A stretch of DNA of 64,000 nt from Phycisphaera mikurensis NBRC 102666 (GCA_945878575.1 CAMDUB010000004.1:28880-92879); one strand, 5' to 3'; counted from the stretch's first letter, positions 32,580-41,971 are shown. The notes: a model not told the origin generated them from the sequence alone. A program made the numbers and translations.

Positions 32580-34096
32580 CAACTTTCCTCTGCTGCGGAG
32601 CGGGCGACGTCTGCATTCAGCGGAGGCAGGGGCATGCGAATGTGGCGTCGGAAGCGAACAATTCGTTCGGCAGCCGACTTTGGGGTTCCATCAGTGGCAA
32701 ACAATCCGCCGTTCTTGATGCCAAGTCCGGCATCGTCGCGCAATCGATCCCACACCACTGCTTGGATGCCGGGATTAGCCATGGCAATCTGGAAACACAT
32801 GCCAGCCCACGCGCCTTGCGACTCCATTCCCCATGGACGACGCCAGAATCCAGCGCCCGGTTCCGGGTGTGGCTCACTGGGCGCTCCGCATGCGGTGATA
32901 ACGACGGGCGGCATTTCCTTGCGACTGGTAAATCGCTCCAGCATCGCCGCAATCTGCATCAAGTCACGGGTTCCCTTGCCGCGCGCCGCATCGCCGACAA
33001 CCACCGGTATGCCAACAATGTCCACCGTGACACCCTCAGACACCAGCGATCGTAAATAGCGAATGGCGTTCATGGCGCCGCTTGCGTCCGGAGGAATGTC
33101 ACCAAACGGATCGCCAATTTCAACAAGCAGTTTTGCATTCTTCTGCACTCGGCGAACCGCCACAGCGGCAATACGCGTGGCTTGCACCATCGCCTCCGGC
33201 GAGAGAGTGGCTGCCTCATTCAAATGGATCGCAGAGCCAATGTTCCAGATCGGATTGAGCGGGGCGTAGCGGGTAACCACCTCAGTAATGAATGAGTGCA
33301 GGCGATCCTTCAGCTTTGCCGGATCCGCCATGATTGGGCGCACCCAGCCAGGAATTCCTGCGGCACTCGCATCGAGGAGCGGGCCGGCAATCAATTCACG
33401 CTTGCCTGCTTTCGCAAACTGCATCCATCGGTCAACCTGCTCCCACACAAACCGCCCTTGAGTGGGCTCAATCACATGCCACGGCGTGGGCACTGACAAG
33501 ATGTCAAAGTCTTGAATGAGCGCAGACTTCAGCAACTCTGGCGCCTTCTCAACGGGCACTCGCACTCCAAGTGCGCGTTGCGCGCCCTGCTTGGCGTAGC
33601 GGCGATGCAACATCCACTCGGTGCGCTTCATCACCAGCTTCTCGCTGGCATCCATGGCTATCGCCAAGGCATCGCGGTGATGAACCTGCGCGCGATAGGG
33701 CTCATGATCCACCGTGCCGGTGACAAACATGGAACGCGCGCGTTCAAATTGTTCGAACGCCTCAGGCGCCTTGGCCGGATCAAGGAAGCCCCAGTTCTCA
33801 CTTTTCTCCAGGAAAATCTTCACGCGGTGGCGCGACAGTTCCTCGTACAACCGGTACGGCTCGTTGCGCTGCTCCAAGAGGCACGTCTGCAACATCATCG
33901 TGCCAGCTTTGCCGGCATTCACCTCAAGGCACAAAGCGATGGCAGGCTTGGTATCGACTGCCTTGCAGACAATCTTCCCTTTGCTGAATGTCACAACTCC
34001 CTCAAGCGCCGTGTCATCGACGCCAAGAATGTGTGCATTGACGAGCGGCCAATCCCGCGCCGGCCCGTCCTCGTCGAACACCGTGAAACGAAGCAT
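32579..34096 (-). CDS. GH10-like (endo-xylanase fold) protein, catalytic residues uncertain
   Basis: The 505-residue product has an N-terminal beta-rich domain of about 180 residues followed by a TIM-barrel-like region: FDILSVPTPWHVIEPTQGRF, VWEQVDRWMQFA, ELIAGPLLD and PIWNIGSAIHLNE. This matches GH10 xylanase strand order, but the acid/base position (WDVVNE in true GH10) reads WNIGSA, and no clear nucleophile Glu is visible near VDIVGIPVVV. So it may be inactive or act on another substrate. No signal peptide. First gene of a three-gene overlap operon with comEA-like and mfd. Start 34096 chosen; a longer frame would overlap purC's promoter. Confidence 0.55.
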   Translation of the reverse strand: MLRFTVFDEDGPARDWPLVNAHILGVDDTALEGVVTFSKGKIVCKAVDTKPAIALCLEVNAGKAGTMMLQTCLLEQRNEPYRLYEELSRHRVKIFLEKSENWGFLDPAKAPEAFEQFERARSMFVTGTVDHEPYRAQVHHRDALAIAMDASEKLVMKRTEWMLHRRYAKQGAQRALGVRVPVEKAPELLKSALIQDFDILSVPTPWHVIEPTQGRFVWEQVDRWMQFAKAGKRELIAGPLLDASAAGIPGWVRPIMADPAKLKDRLHSFITEVVTRYAPLNPIWNIGSAIHLNEAATLSPEAMVQATRIAAVAVRRVQKNAKLLVEIGDPFGDIPPDASGAMNAIRYLRSLVSEGVTVDIVGIPVVVGDAARGKGTRDLMQIAAMLERFTSRKEMPPVVITACGAPSEPHPEPGAGFWRRPWGMESQGAWAGMCFQIAMANPGIQAVVWDRLRDDAGLGIKNGGLFATDGTPKSAAERIVRFRRHIRMPLPPLNADVARSAAEES

Positions 34097-34184
34097 CCGC
34101 CGAGTGTAGCCGGGCAGCGAGTGCTGATCGCCACATGCCTGCGGAAAGGCAGCAAGAATGCTGAGGAGATCGTGGGTGATTACG

Positions 34185-35150
34185 ATGCCATGGATGAACG
34201 CCCTCCCCGGCACCGACACCACGGCACACTCGGTCTTCGAGACGCACTTGCCCCTTGAGGGCCGCCGACAAGGGAAGGTCCGCGACGTCTATTCGCTTCC
34301 GACCAAGGCGGGCGATCGCCCACAGCTCTTGGTGGTCGCCACGGACCGGATCAGTGCATTCGATGTCGTGATGCCCACGCCGGTACCTGGAAAGGGTCGA
34401 CTGCTGACAGAGATCAGCGTTGCGTGGTTCACCTTCTTGCGCTCACTGGGAATTGCTCCCGATCACCTTGTATCGACGGACGTTTCACGGCTGCTGGCGC
34501 TGGGCGATGATGATCGTGCCATGCTTGCTGGTCGCTCCATGATCTGCCGCGCGGCCCGGGTGGTGCAAGTGGAATGCGTGGCGCGCGGCTACTTGGCGGG
34601 CAGCGGTTGGCAGGAATACCAATCGAATGGAACGGCGTGTGGCATTCCATTGCCAGCCGGGCTTCGTCAGTGCGAGCAACTGCCCGAGCCAATCTTCACG
34701 CCCGCTACCAAGGCGGCAGAGGGGCACGACGAAAATATTTCCTTCACCGCCATGTGCGATGCCGTTGGCGGTGAACTTGCGGCGCGACTGCGAACCATGA
34801 CGCTCACTATCTACAAGGCCGCCGCTGCGCGAGCACGCGCGCGTGGGCTGATCCTGGCAGACACCAAATTTGAGTTTGGCTTTGCACTTGATGCGAACCA
34901 TGAACCAACTGCCGAACTCATGTTGGTTGATGAAGTGCTCACCCCCGATTCAAGCCGATATTGGCCGGTGGCTGGATATGCGCCCGGCCGTGATCAACCC
35001 AGTTTCGATAAGCAATACCTCCGTAACTGGCTACTGGAGCGGGTGGCACGCGGCGAATGGCACAAAGAACCGCCTGGACCCGTGCTGCCTCCTGAAGTAC
35101 TCCGCGAGACGCGCTCAAAGTATGAAGAAGCGGCTCGACTGCTTGCGTGA
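34185..35150 (+). CDS. purC: SAICAR synthase (phosphoribosylaminoimidazole-succinocarboxamide synthase)
   Basis: It condenses CAIR with aspartate in purine biosynthesis. The 321-residue product is of the longer type (about 300). Motifs: LEGRRQGKVRDVYSL (nucleotide-binding start), TDRISAFDVVMPTPVPGKG, ECVARGYLAGSGW, and LADTKFEFGFALD followed by DEVLTPDSSRYWP. The N-terminus is uncertain: ATG at 34158, 34185 and 34194 are all in frame without a clear ribosome binding site. It is divergent from the GH10-like operon. Confidence 0.94.
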   Translation: MPWMNALPGTDTTAHSVFETHLPLEGRRQGKVRDVYSLPTKAGDRPQLLVVATDRISAFDVVMPTPVPGKGRLLTEISVAWFTFLRSLGIAPDHLVSTDVSRLLALGDDDRAMLAGRSMICRAARVVQVECVARGYLAGSGWQEYQSNGTACGIPLPAGLRQCEQLPEPIFTPATKAAEGHDENISFTAMCDAVGGELAARLRTMTLTIYKAAAARARARGLILADTKFEFGFALDANHEPTAELMLVDEVLTPDSSRYWPVAGYAPGRDQPSFDKQYLRNWLLERVARGEWHKEPPGPVLPPEVLRETRSKYEEAARLLA

Positions 35151-35186
35151 TGCACGCCATGCATGACTCCGCCGACGCGGCAACGC

Positions 35187-36056
35187 TCAACGAAGCGCCG
35201 CGTCGACCACGTTGCGCAGCAACATGGCAACAGTCATAGGCCCAACACCACCGGGCACGGGTGAAATCCAACCAGCGACACCACGTACCGCCGCAAAGTC
35301 CACATCGCCGACGGTGATCTTCTTGCCATCCGGTCCATCAATTCGATTGATGCCAACATCGATCACCACTGCGCCCGGCTTGATCCAATCCGCTTTCAAT
35401 AGTTGCGGAACGCCACACGCAGCGATGACCACATCACAGGTGCGACACAAAGCCGGCAACTCCGGAGTGAACTTGTTGGTGGAGTGCACCGTCGCCTCGG
35501 TGCGCATCAACAGCACTGCAATTGGCTTGCCAACAATATTGCTTGCGCCCACTACCACGCATCGCTTGCCACGCAATTGAATGCCGGTGGACTCAATCAT
35601 CTCCAACGTTGCCAATGCCGTGCATGGCACCAGACTTCGCCTGCCGTAAACAACATTGCCAATATTGGCAGGGTTCACGCCTTCTACATCCTTGTCAGGG
35701 CTGATGAGCGACTGGATGCGCTCGGTATCAACACCATCGGGAAGCGGCAGGTGCACCATCAATGCACGGACGGCATCGTCGACGTTCAATAGCAATACGC
35801 GACCGGCAATGTCATCAGCAGACGCACCCGCGGGAAGTCGATGCAGTACGTACTCAATGCCAACCTCCGCGCAGGTACTCGCTTGGTTCATCGCGTAGAT
35901 CCCCGCCGCGCGATCGTCACCCACTAAGAGCGCGTCAAGGCGAACCGGGCGCCCCGCCACCGCTATCCGTGAACGGAGGCTGTTGCGGACCGTCTCGGAA
36001 AGGGCCTTCCCATCAATGATGTTGGCGGCAGAGGCGTTGGTGGGAGCGTTCGACAT
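35187..36056 (-). CDS. folD: FolD-family methylene-THF dehydrogenase with altered cyclohydrolase residues
   Basis: FolD normally oxidises 5,10-methylene-THF to methenyl-THF and hydrolyses it to 10-formyl-THF. The 289-residue product keeps family signatures: IIDGKALSETVR, PDKDVEGVNPANIG, VVGASNIVGKPIAVLL and ISPVPGGVGPMTVAMLL. But the catalytic lysine of Y-x3-K is Gln58 in YAMNQ, and the supporting Gln of VQLPLP is His102 in VHLPLP. The KDVxG Asp123 is kept. From work on human MTHFD1, loss of this Lys abolishes cyclohydrolase activity while dehydrogenase can remain. Start 36056 fits the family. Confidence 0.9.
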   Translation of the reverse strand: MSNAPTNASAANIIDGKALSETVRNSLRSRIAVAGRPVRLDALLVGDDRAAGIYAMNQASTCAEVGIEYVLHRLPAGASADDIAGRVLLLNVDDAVRALMVHLPLPDGVDTERIQSLISPDKDVEGVNPANIGNVVYGRRSLVPCTALATLEMIESTGIQLRGKRCVVVGASNIVGKPIAVLLMRTEATVHSTNKFTPELPALCRTCDVVIAACGVPQLLKADWIKPGAVVIDVGINRIDGPDGKKITVGDVDFAAVRGVAGWISPVPGGVGPMTVAMLLRNVVDAALR

Positions 36057-36223
36057 GGCGGTGCGGAGTGTGGCGATGGGGAGATTCTCGGGCGTGCCCA
36101 GGCAGCGGCAGCAGGATACGCCCGCTGCCCCACTGCCGCGGTGCGTACCGGTCGGGAGTGGTATCTTCGTCCCACCCGATTGCGCCCGATGGCGCAACCA
36201 TGCCACTCATGCAGGTCAACATC

Positions 36224-38236
36224 ATGCAAAGCACACTTTCGTCGTTCTCCTGGCGCTCCGCGCAGGCCGCCGCGTTCGCTCTCATCTGCACCGCTGCTGT
36301 CACGGCGCAAGACACCCCGAAGGCGGACGCAGCGCCCGAGCCGATGACCATCGGCAGTGCTGCCCCCAAGCCAATGATCGAGAAGTTTGTTCGTGGCACC
36401 GAGCCGAAGTGGTTCGAACCAGGCAAGGTGTACGTGGTGGAGTTCTGGGCCACCTGGTGTGGACCATGCCGCATGAGCATGCCGCACCTGAGCGATGTTT
36501 CTGAGAAGTACAAGGACTCGGTTGTCATCGTTGGCATCAGCGACGAGAAGCTGGAGACCGTCACCAAGTTCCTCGACACCGACGAGTGGAAGCAGAAGGC
36601 GCGCTACAACCTCGCCACTGATCCGGATCGCTCCACACACAAGCAGTACATGGAAGCCGCCGCGCAGAACGGGATTCCAACTGCCTTTGTCATCAAGGAC
36701 GACAAGGTGCAGTGGATCGGCCACCCGATGGCCATGGATGAACCACTTGCCAAGATCGTTGCCGGCACATGGAACGCTGCCGACTACAAGGTCAAGTTCG
36801 AGAAGGAAACCACCATGACGCGCCAGCAAATGACGCGGCGCAGCACCATGGTGAAAGCCCGCAAGACCGGCGATTGGGATGCCGTCATCACGATGATGGA
36901 TGAAGACATTGCTGCTGCCCCATCGAGTGCAAAGCCTTCGATGCAGGCCAACAAGTTCCAGGTGCTACTCACCGATGCAAAGAAGCCAGCCGACGCCTAC
37001 AAGCTCGGACGCGAAGTTGCCGCAGCCAACAACGACAATGCCATGATTCTCAATCAGATGGCGTGGTTCGTGCTTGATAGTGAGAAGGTCACTGACCGCG
37101 ATCTTTCATTCGCCATGGATGTAGCGACGCAGGCCGTTGCCGCAAGCAAGGGTGAAGACGGTGCAATCATGGACACCATGGCTCGTGCGTGCTGGGAATC
37201 TGGCAACAAGGACAAGGCGATCGAGTGGCAGAAGAAGGCCATTGAGAATGCGGATGGCGATATGGCCGACGAACTGAAGGAGACGCTCAAGAAGTACGAG
37301 GGCAGCACTGCGCCGACCAAGAAGACTTCGCTCCGTCAGGATGCCGCACCGAGCGCAACTCCACCCTCAGCTCCACCGACCGCTGCACCGGATGCCACCA
37401 CGGCTCCTCGCGCTCCGCGTCCAGCTCGTCCAGCTGCCAAGCTGAGCCCTGCTGCCGAGAAGGTGTTCCCAGCAATGACTCCCGAGGGATTTGCGAGCAC
37501 CGATGAAATCATCGCCTTCCTCCCCAACGCAAGTAAGGACCCAGGAGCCATGCTCCGACTCGTCCGCGCCATGCGTTCCGCCAACGAGGGTGGCAACATT
37601 TCGATCCGCGTTGCTGCAGCTCTCATTGAAGACATGCAGCCCGTCGTCACCGCCACTACAGCGAAGTTCGGCAAGGCTGGATCGATGCCGATTCCGGTGC
37701 CAGTCAATGGCGCGAAGTTCGAAGTGAAGATGGAAGGCGACTCCGCCGCAATGATCTTGGCGAGTGATGCCGAAGGCAAGCCAACCGGTCAGCCGACCGC
37801 CGTGGTGATGGCCGATGGCAAGTGGTGGTTTGACTTCGACAAGTCATCCGGCATGAAGGGTGACGAAGGCGCGCAAATGGCCATGATGGCCAACATGATG
37901 GGCGAGACCATGCGTGCATCAATTAAGACCGCCGCCACTTCGACCGCCAAGGAGGTCATGGACGGCAAGTTCAAGACCATCGAAGAAGCCAACGCTGCGT
38001 TCGCTCAGGCGATGCAGGGTGAAATGATGAAGTCGATGGGCATGGAAGGTGGACCGGGCGGTCCGGGCGGACCAGGTGGTCCGGGCGGCGCGATGGGCCC
38101 AGGCGGCGCACGCGGACCAGGTGGTCCGGGAGCACCGCGTGCACCGGGCGCTCCAATGCCTCCGGCTGGTGCACCTGTTCCTCCAGCGCCTCCAGCAACT
38201 CCAGCACTTCCAGCCGGCGCACCAACCGGCAAGTGA
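36224..38236 (+). CDS. TlpA-like thioredoxin-fold protein with long tail and collagen-like repeat
   Basis: A signal peptide (about 1-26, AVTAQD) precedes a redoxin domain with EFWATWCGPCRMSMPHL (CxxC near residue 75) and the cis-Pro loop GIPTAFVI. Residues 210-370 are helical with TPR-like spacing. After an Ala/Pro-rich linker comes a second folded part (about 400-580) resembling small secreted planctomycete domains. The C-terminus has GPGGPGG repeats and an Ala/Pro tail. Probably a periplasmic or surface thiol-disulfide protein. ATG 36209 and 36200 are in-frame alternatives. Confidence 0.75.
   Translation: MQSTLSSFSWRSAQAAAFALICTAAVTAQDTPKADAAPEPMTIGSAAPKPMIEKFVRGTEPKWFEPGKVYVVEFWATWCGPCRMSMPHLSDVSEKYKDSVVIVGISDEKLETVTKFLDTDEWKQKARYNLATDPDRSTHKQYMEAAAQNGIPTAFVIKDDKVQWIGHPMAMDEPLAKIVAGTWNAADYKVKFEKETTMTRQQMTRRSTMVKARKTGDWDAVITMMDEDIAAAPSSAKPSMQANKFQVLLTDAKKPADAYKLGREVAAANNDNAMILNQMAWFVLDSEKVTDRDLSFAMDVATQAVAASKGEDGAIMDTMARACWESGNKDKAIEWQKKAIENADGDMADELKETLKKYEGSTAPTKKTSLRQDAAPSATPPSAPPTAAPDATTAPRAPRPARPAAKLSPAAEKVFPAMTPEGFASTDEIIAFLPNASKDPGAMLRLVRAMRSANEGGNISIRVAAALIEDMQPVVTATTAKFGKAGSMPIPVPVNGAKFEVKMEGDSAAMILASDAEGKPTGQPTAVVMADGKWWFDFDKSSGMKGDEGAQMAMMANMMGETMRASIKTAATSTAKEVMDGKFKTIEEANAAFAQAMQGEMMKSMGMEGGPGGPGGPGGPGGAMGPGGARGPGGPGAPRAPGAPMPPAGAPVPPAPPATPALPAGAPTGK
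38046..38139 (+). repeat. Collagen-like Gly-Pro-Gly coding repeat
   Basis: GGACCGGGCGGTCCGGGCGG-type units encode about ten GPG/GGP triplets, followed by G-A-R/M variants. The repeat is confined to the end of the first TlpA-like gene and is absent from its tandem neighbour. Confidence 0.8.
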
Positions 38237-38269
38237 CGGATCGACCGACACCTCGAAAGGACTGACCCA

Positions 38270-39406
38270 ATGCTGCATGTTCTTCTCGCCGCGATCATCT
38301 CGCAGGCGCCGGCTGCTACTCAAACTGCACCGGCAGCACCAGCCGCTCCAACCACGCTCGCCCTCTCCATCGGCTCGAAAGCGCCGATCCCAGAGATCTC
38401 CGATTTCGTGCGCGGCGAGAAGCCCACGTTCTTTGAACCGGGCAAGGTGTACGTCATTGAATTCTGGGCCACCTGGTGCCCACCCTGCCGGCAAAGCATG
38501 CCGCACCTCACCAAACTTGCGGAAGACATGAAGAGCAAGGGCGTGGTGATCGTTGGTGTCAGTGACGAAAAAGTAGAGACGGTTCGAACGTTCTTGGAGA
38601 AGGACGAATGGAAGCAGAAGGCTCGCTACACGTTGGCCACTGATCCAGATCGTTCCACGCACAAGGCATACATGGAGGCTTCCGGGCAAGGCGGCATTCC
38701 CACCGCGTTCATTGTCAAGGAAGGTGTGGTGCAGTGGATTGGCCATCCAATGGAAATGGATGCGCCGCTTGCCAAGATCGTTGATGGAACATGGGATCCG
38801 AAGACTGCCAAGCAATCCTTCGAAGATGCCGTAGCGGAAGAAATGAAAGCCATGGGTCGGCAGAATGACATGACCAAGGCGATCGATAGCAAGGACTGGG
38901 ATAAGGCCGTTGCACTGATTGATGCGGAGATTGCCGCCGCCAAGGGCGAAGAAGCCATGCAATCCAAGGTGCAAAAGGCGCAAATTCTGCTTGTCGCTGG
39001 GCGCAGCGAAGCGGCCTATGCCTTGTGCGCAGAACTAGTCAAGGAAGACCCCACACTTCGCACCTTTGTTGCCACCAGCGTGCTGCGTATTCCGGACGTA
39101 GCTGATCGACGCGTTGATCTTGCCATCACGTGGCTGACTGATGTGACTTCCGCAGCCGGCCCCGCCAATCCACAAGTGCTGGCGGAACTGGCGTATGCCT
39201 GGAGTTTGAAAGGCGATTTCACCAAGGCGGCAGACTTCATGCGCCGCGCGATCGATACCGCCAAGAGTCTTGGCCCCACCGCCGCTGATTACGTGGCTGA
39301 CCTGACGGAACAGTTGAAGGGCTATGAGAGCAAGGCCGCCGGGAATGGCAACAGCAACGCGGCGGGAACCAACAGCAACGCAGCGGATAGCAAGGGCAAC
39401 AAGTAA
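38270..39406 (+). CDS. TlpA-like thioredoxin-fold protein, tandem paralogue
   Basis: The 378-residue product has a short hydrophobic leader (MLHVLLAAIISQAPA), then a redoxin domain nearly parallel to the upstream gene: KVYVIEFWATWCPPCRQSMP, DEWKQKARYTLATDPDRSTH and GIPTAFIVKEG. The CxxC is CPPC versus CGPC in the neighbour. A helical, TPR-like region follows, then an Asn/Ser/Ala tail. AAAGGA stands eight bases before the ATG, 33 bases after the upstream stop, so both are probably co-transcribed. They arose by tandem duplication, the first then gaining extra domains. Confidence 0.85.
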   Translation: MLHVLLAAIISQAPAATQTAPAAPAAPTTLALSIGSKAPIPEISDFVRGEKPTFFEPGKVYVIEFWATWCPPCRQSMPHLTKLAEDMKSKGVVIVGVSDEKVETVRTFLEKDEWKQKARYTLATDPDRSTHKAYMEASGQGGIPTAFIVKEGVVQWIGHPMEMDAPLAKIVDGTWDPKTAKQSFEDAVAEEMKAMGRQNDMTKAIDSKDWDKAVALIDAEIAAAKGEEAMQSKVQKAQILLVAGRSEAAYALCAELVKEDPTLRTFVATSVLRIPDVADRRVDLAITWLTDVTSAAGPANPQVLAELAYAWSLKGDFTKAADFMRRAIDTAKSLGPTAADYVADLTEQLKGYESKAAGNGNSNAAGTNSNAADSKGNK

Positions 39407-40741
39407 TCAGCTACGCAATCCAGCGGTCTCGCGTGGCGGCGCGCCGTTCGCAGGCGCGGATCCTTCGTAGCGAGCAGCTGATCGACCGTTGATCGCATAC
39501 CGCGCGGGATCTGCCATCGGTAGAAGGAGTGGCGGCGGCGCGCCCATCACCATGTCGGAAAGCACCTTGCCGGTGATGGGTCCAAGCGTCATCCCCATCA
39601 TGGCATGACCCGCACCAATGAAGAGCCCGGGCGTTCCAGGCACTGCACCGATCACCGGCATTCCGTCCGACGTGCACGGACGGTACCCCGCCCATTCGGC
39701 AACTTGTGTGCCCTGCTCAATGCCTTTGATGTAGCGCTTCGCACCCGCTGGCAACATGTCAAGCCGGTTGCGCATCCATGGTCGTCCGAGCGGCTGAATC
39801 TCCAGCGTGCCCGCCAGACGCAGTTGCTCATGCATCGGCGTGACGGCAACGAATGTTTCGTGCAGGACACATCCGGTAAAGGGCAACTGCGGAATGCCCT
39901 CATATTGCAGGTGATATCCGCGCGCGCCCTGCATGGGAATATCAAGCCCCATATCACGAGTGAGCGCGTCGCTCCACACACCAGCAGTGATGACGACCGC
40001 TGAACCTTCAATCGTTTCGCCGCGCGAAGTGTGAATACCCGCAGCCTTTCCAAATCGATCGCGCTCCAAACCCGCCACCGTGCACGAGGTGCGAATCTCC
40101 ACACCGAGCCGCGCGCATGCTGCACCAAGCCCCATCATGAAATCTCCCGGGCTGCAATGCGCGCTGTCGCGGTACCAGACCGCGCCGGCAACTTCATCAG
40201 TGAAGCAGGGGCTGCGGCGGCGCAATTCATCGCCAGAAATCACTGTGTGTGAATAGCCATGCGGAACCAGCGTCTTCGCCTCTGCCTCGGCGGACCCCAT
40301 GTTCTCATTCTTCAGTACTACATCAAGCCAACCGTCGCGGCGGTAATCGCATTCGATTCCTTCCACCGCAATGATCTCTTCGAAGAGTTCAAGCGTTGGG
40401 AAACCCATCGCGCACAATTCCTTCATGCAGCGATCGAGCCATGGCTGGTTGCAGTGGCGATGAAAGGTCCAGAGCCATGACAGCAAGTCCGCGTCGGGGC
40501 GCGGTCGAATGAAGAGCGGCGCGTTGCGGTCGAACATCCACTTGAAACCGCGCCAGCTGACGCCGGGGCGAGTGAGCGGGTAATGACCGATGGAAAGCAA
40601 GCCGGCGTTGCCGTAACTGGCCCCATCGCCAATCTCGTCGCGATCAAGAACAATGACCTCGCGACCAGCGCGGGCCAGGAAATACGCAGTGGTGAGGCCG
40701 ACAATGCCGGCGCCGACAATGACCGTCCGTGGTCTAGACAT
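39407..40741 (-). CDS. FAD-dependent amine/D-amino-acid oxidoreductase (DadA-like)
   Basis: A 444-residue DAO-family flavoenzyme: the dinucleotide fold TVIVGAGIVGLTTAYFLARAG at the N-terminus, the flavin-contacting GDGASYGNAGLLS typical of DadA, AVVITAGVWS in the middle and the C-terminal LFIGAGHAMMGMTLGP that closes over FAD. The layout is that of small-subunit D-amino-acid dehydrogenases or hydroxyproline/glycine oxidases; substrate not readable. It is divergent from the Gfo/Idh/MocA gene by 74 bases. Confidence 0.85.
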   Translation of the reverse strand: MSRPRTVIVGAGIVGLTTAYFLARAGREVIVLDRDEIGDGASYGNAGLLSIGHYPLTRPGVSWRGFKWMFDRNAPLFIRPRPDADLLSWLWTFHRHCNQPWLDRCMKELCAMGFPTLELFEEIIAVEGIECDYRRDGWLDVVLKNENMGSAEAEAKTLVPHGYSHTVISGDELRRRSPCFTDEVAGAVWYRDSAHCSPGDFMMGLGAACARLGVEIRTSCTVAGLERDRFGKAAGIHTSRGETIEGSAVVITAGVWSDALTRDMGLDIPMQGARGYHLQYEGIPQLPFTGCVLHETFVAVTPMHEQLRLAGTLEIQPLGRPWMRNRLDMLPAGAKRYIKGIEQGTQVAEWAGYRPCTSDGMPVIGAVPGTPGLFIGAGHAMMGMTLGPITGKVLSDMVMGAPPPLLLPMADPARYAINGRSAARYEGSAPANGAPPRETAGLRS

Positions 40742-40815
40742 GCGCGGATAGTAGGCACGGAGCGGGCGCGTGTGCGAGCGCACGGAGGCAGGTACGCGGC
40801 TATCTTTCCGTGACT

Positions 40816-41889
40816 ATGGGAATGAACCTCGGAATCATCGGAGCTGGTGCGATCGGCAATGTCCATGCGGACACGGCAACACGAGCCGGAATTCCCATCG
40901 CCGGCGTATGGGACGTGAACCCCGCCAAGGGAGCTGCCTTCAGCAAGAAGCACGGCAGCACCCGAGCCTGCGCGTCCGTCAAAGAGCTGCTTGCCATGAA
41001 GGAAGTAGACGCCGTGGTGGTGGCGGTCCCCAACAACGACCACGCGCAGGTGGCATGCGAGGCGCTCGAAGCCGGCAAGACGGTATTCCTGGAAAAACCG
41101 ATGGCTCTCAATGTTGCGGAGTGCGACAAGATCATCTCCGTCCTGGAACGAACCAAGGGTCGCCTGCAGATGGGTTTCGTTTCGCGGAGTACACCTGCAA
41201 GCCGGAACGTGAAGCACTTCATTGATGCGGGCACGTTCGGCAACATCTATCACATGAAGTGCAGCCTGTACCGGCGCCGCGGCGTGCCGGGTCTTGGCGG
41301 CTGGTTCACCACGAAGGCCATGTCGGGCGGCGGTCCGCTCATCGATCTTGGCGTACATGTGATTGACCTGTCGCTGTTCTTAGCCGGGAACGCCACGCCG
41401 CAGCGCGTGAGCGGCGTCACCTATGCAAACTTCGGACGGCGCATGAAGGACTACGTCTACACCAACATGTGGGCGGGGCCACCGAAGTTTGAGGGCGTCT
41501 GCGACGTTGAGGATCACGCCACTGCGCTGGTGCGCTGTGCGGGCGGGCTCACCATTGAAGTCAATATCACGTGGGCCATGAACGTGGACGACAAGCAGAT
41601 GGCAAACGGCATCACTGTCTTTGGCGATAAGGGCGGCTGCTTCTTCCCGATCTTTGGAAAGCAATTCACCATCGCCACCGAGGCGGGCGGCAAGGTGGCA
41701 GACTTGACGCCGGAATTTGCGTCAAGCAATGTGGAACACGATGCGTGGGACGAGCAGTACCGGATGTTCAAGGCACTCGCTGAGAACGGCACGCCCGCGC
41801 ATGCGGACGCTGCCGCGGGTCGGCGGGTGCAGTCGGTGCTGGACGGCATTTACCGCTCGAGTGCCGAGGGGCGCGAAGTAGAAATCTAA
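40816..41889 (+). CDS. Gfo/Idh/MocA-family NAD(P)-dependent oxidoreductase
   Basis: A sugar- or inositol-type dehydrogenase of 357 residues. Rossmann start LGIIGAGAIGNVHADTA, the VAVPNNDHAQVA segment, the EKPMALN catalytic-lysine motif near residue 97 and the GGGPLIDLGVHVIDL motif with the catalytic His near 180 are all present. Planctomycetes carry many such paralogues; the substrate is unknown. The start could be GTG 40810, ATG 40816 or ATG 40822; no Shine-Dalgarno helps. Confidence 0.88.
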   Translation: MGMNLGIIGAGAIGNVHADTATRAGIPIAGVWDVNPAKGAAFSKKHGSTRACASVKELLAMKEVDAVVVAVPNNDHAQVACEALEAGKTVFLEKPMALNVAECDKIISVLERTKGRLQMGFVSRSTPASRNVKHFIDAGTFGNIYHMKCSLYRRRGVPGLGGWFTTKAMSGGGPLIDLGVHVIDLSLFLAGNATPQRVSGVTYANFGRRMKDYVYTNMWAGPPKFEGVCDVEDHATALVRCAGGLTIEVNITWAMNVDDKQMANGITVFGDKGGCFFPIFGKQFTIATEAGGKVADLTPEFASSNVEHDAWDEQYRMFKALAENGTPAHADAAAGRRVQSVLDGIYRSSAEGREVEI

Positions 41890-41926
41890 AAATGAGCAAT
41901 GCGCCGAAGTTGCCTTCGGCGCATTG
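41888..41926 (-). terminator. Rho-independent terminator of the folE-glucokinase operon
   Basis: CAATGCGCCGAA (41897-41908) and TTCGGCGCATTG (41915-41926) form a perfect 12-base stem with a six-base loop. On the minus strand it is followed by CTCATTTTTAG. It lies about 45 bases after the glucokinase stop, and partly serves as a stem for the convergent gene, though without a plus-strand T-run. Confidence 0.75.
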
Positions 41927-41971
41927 CGGGGTGATGTGGGGGATTGCCGCGGGCAGCACTTCGGTGAGGGA

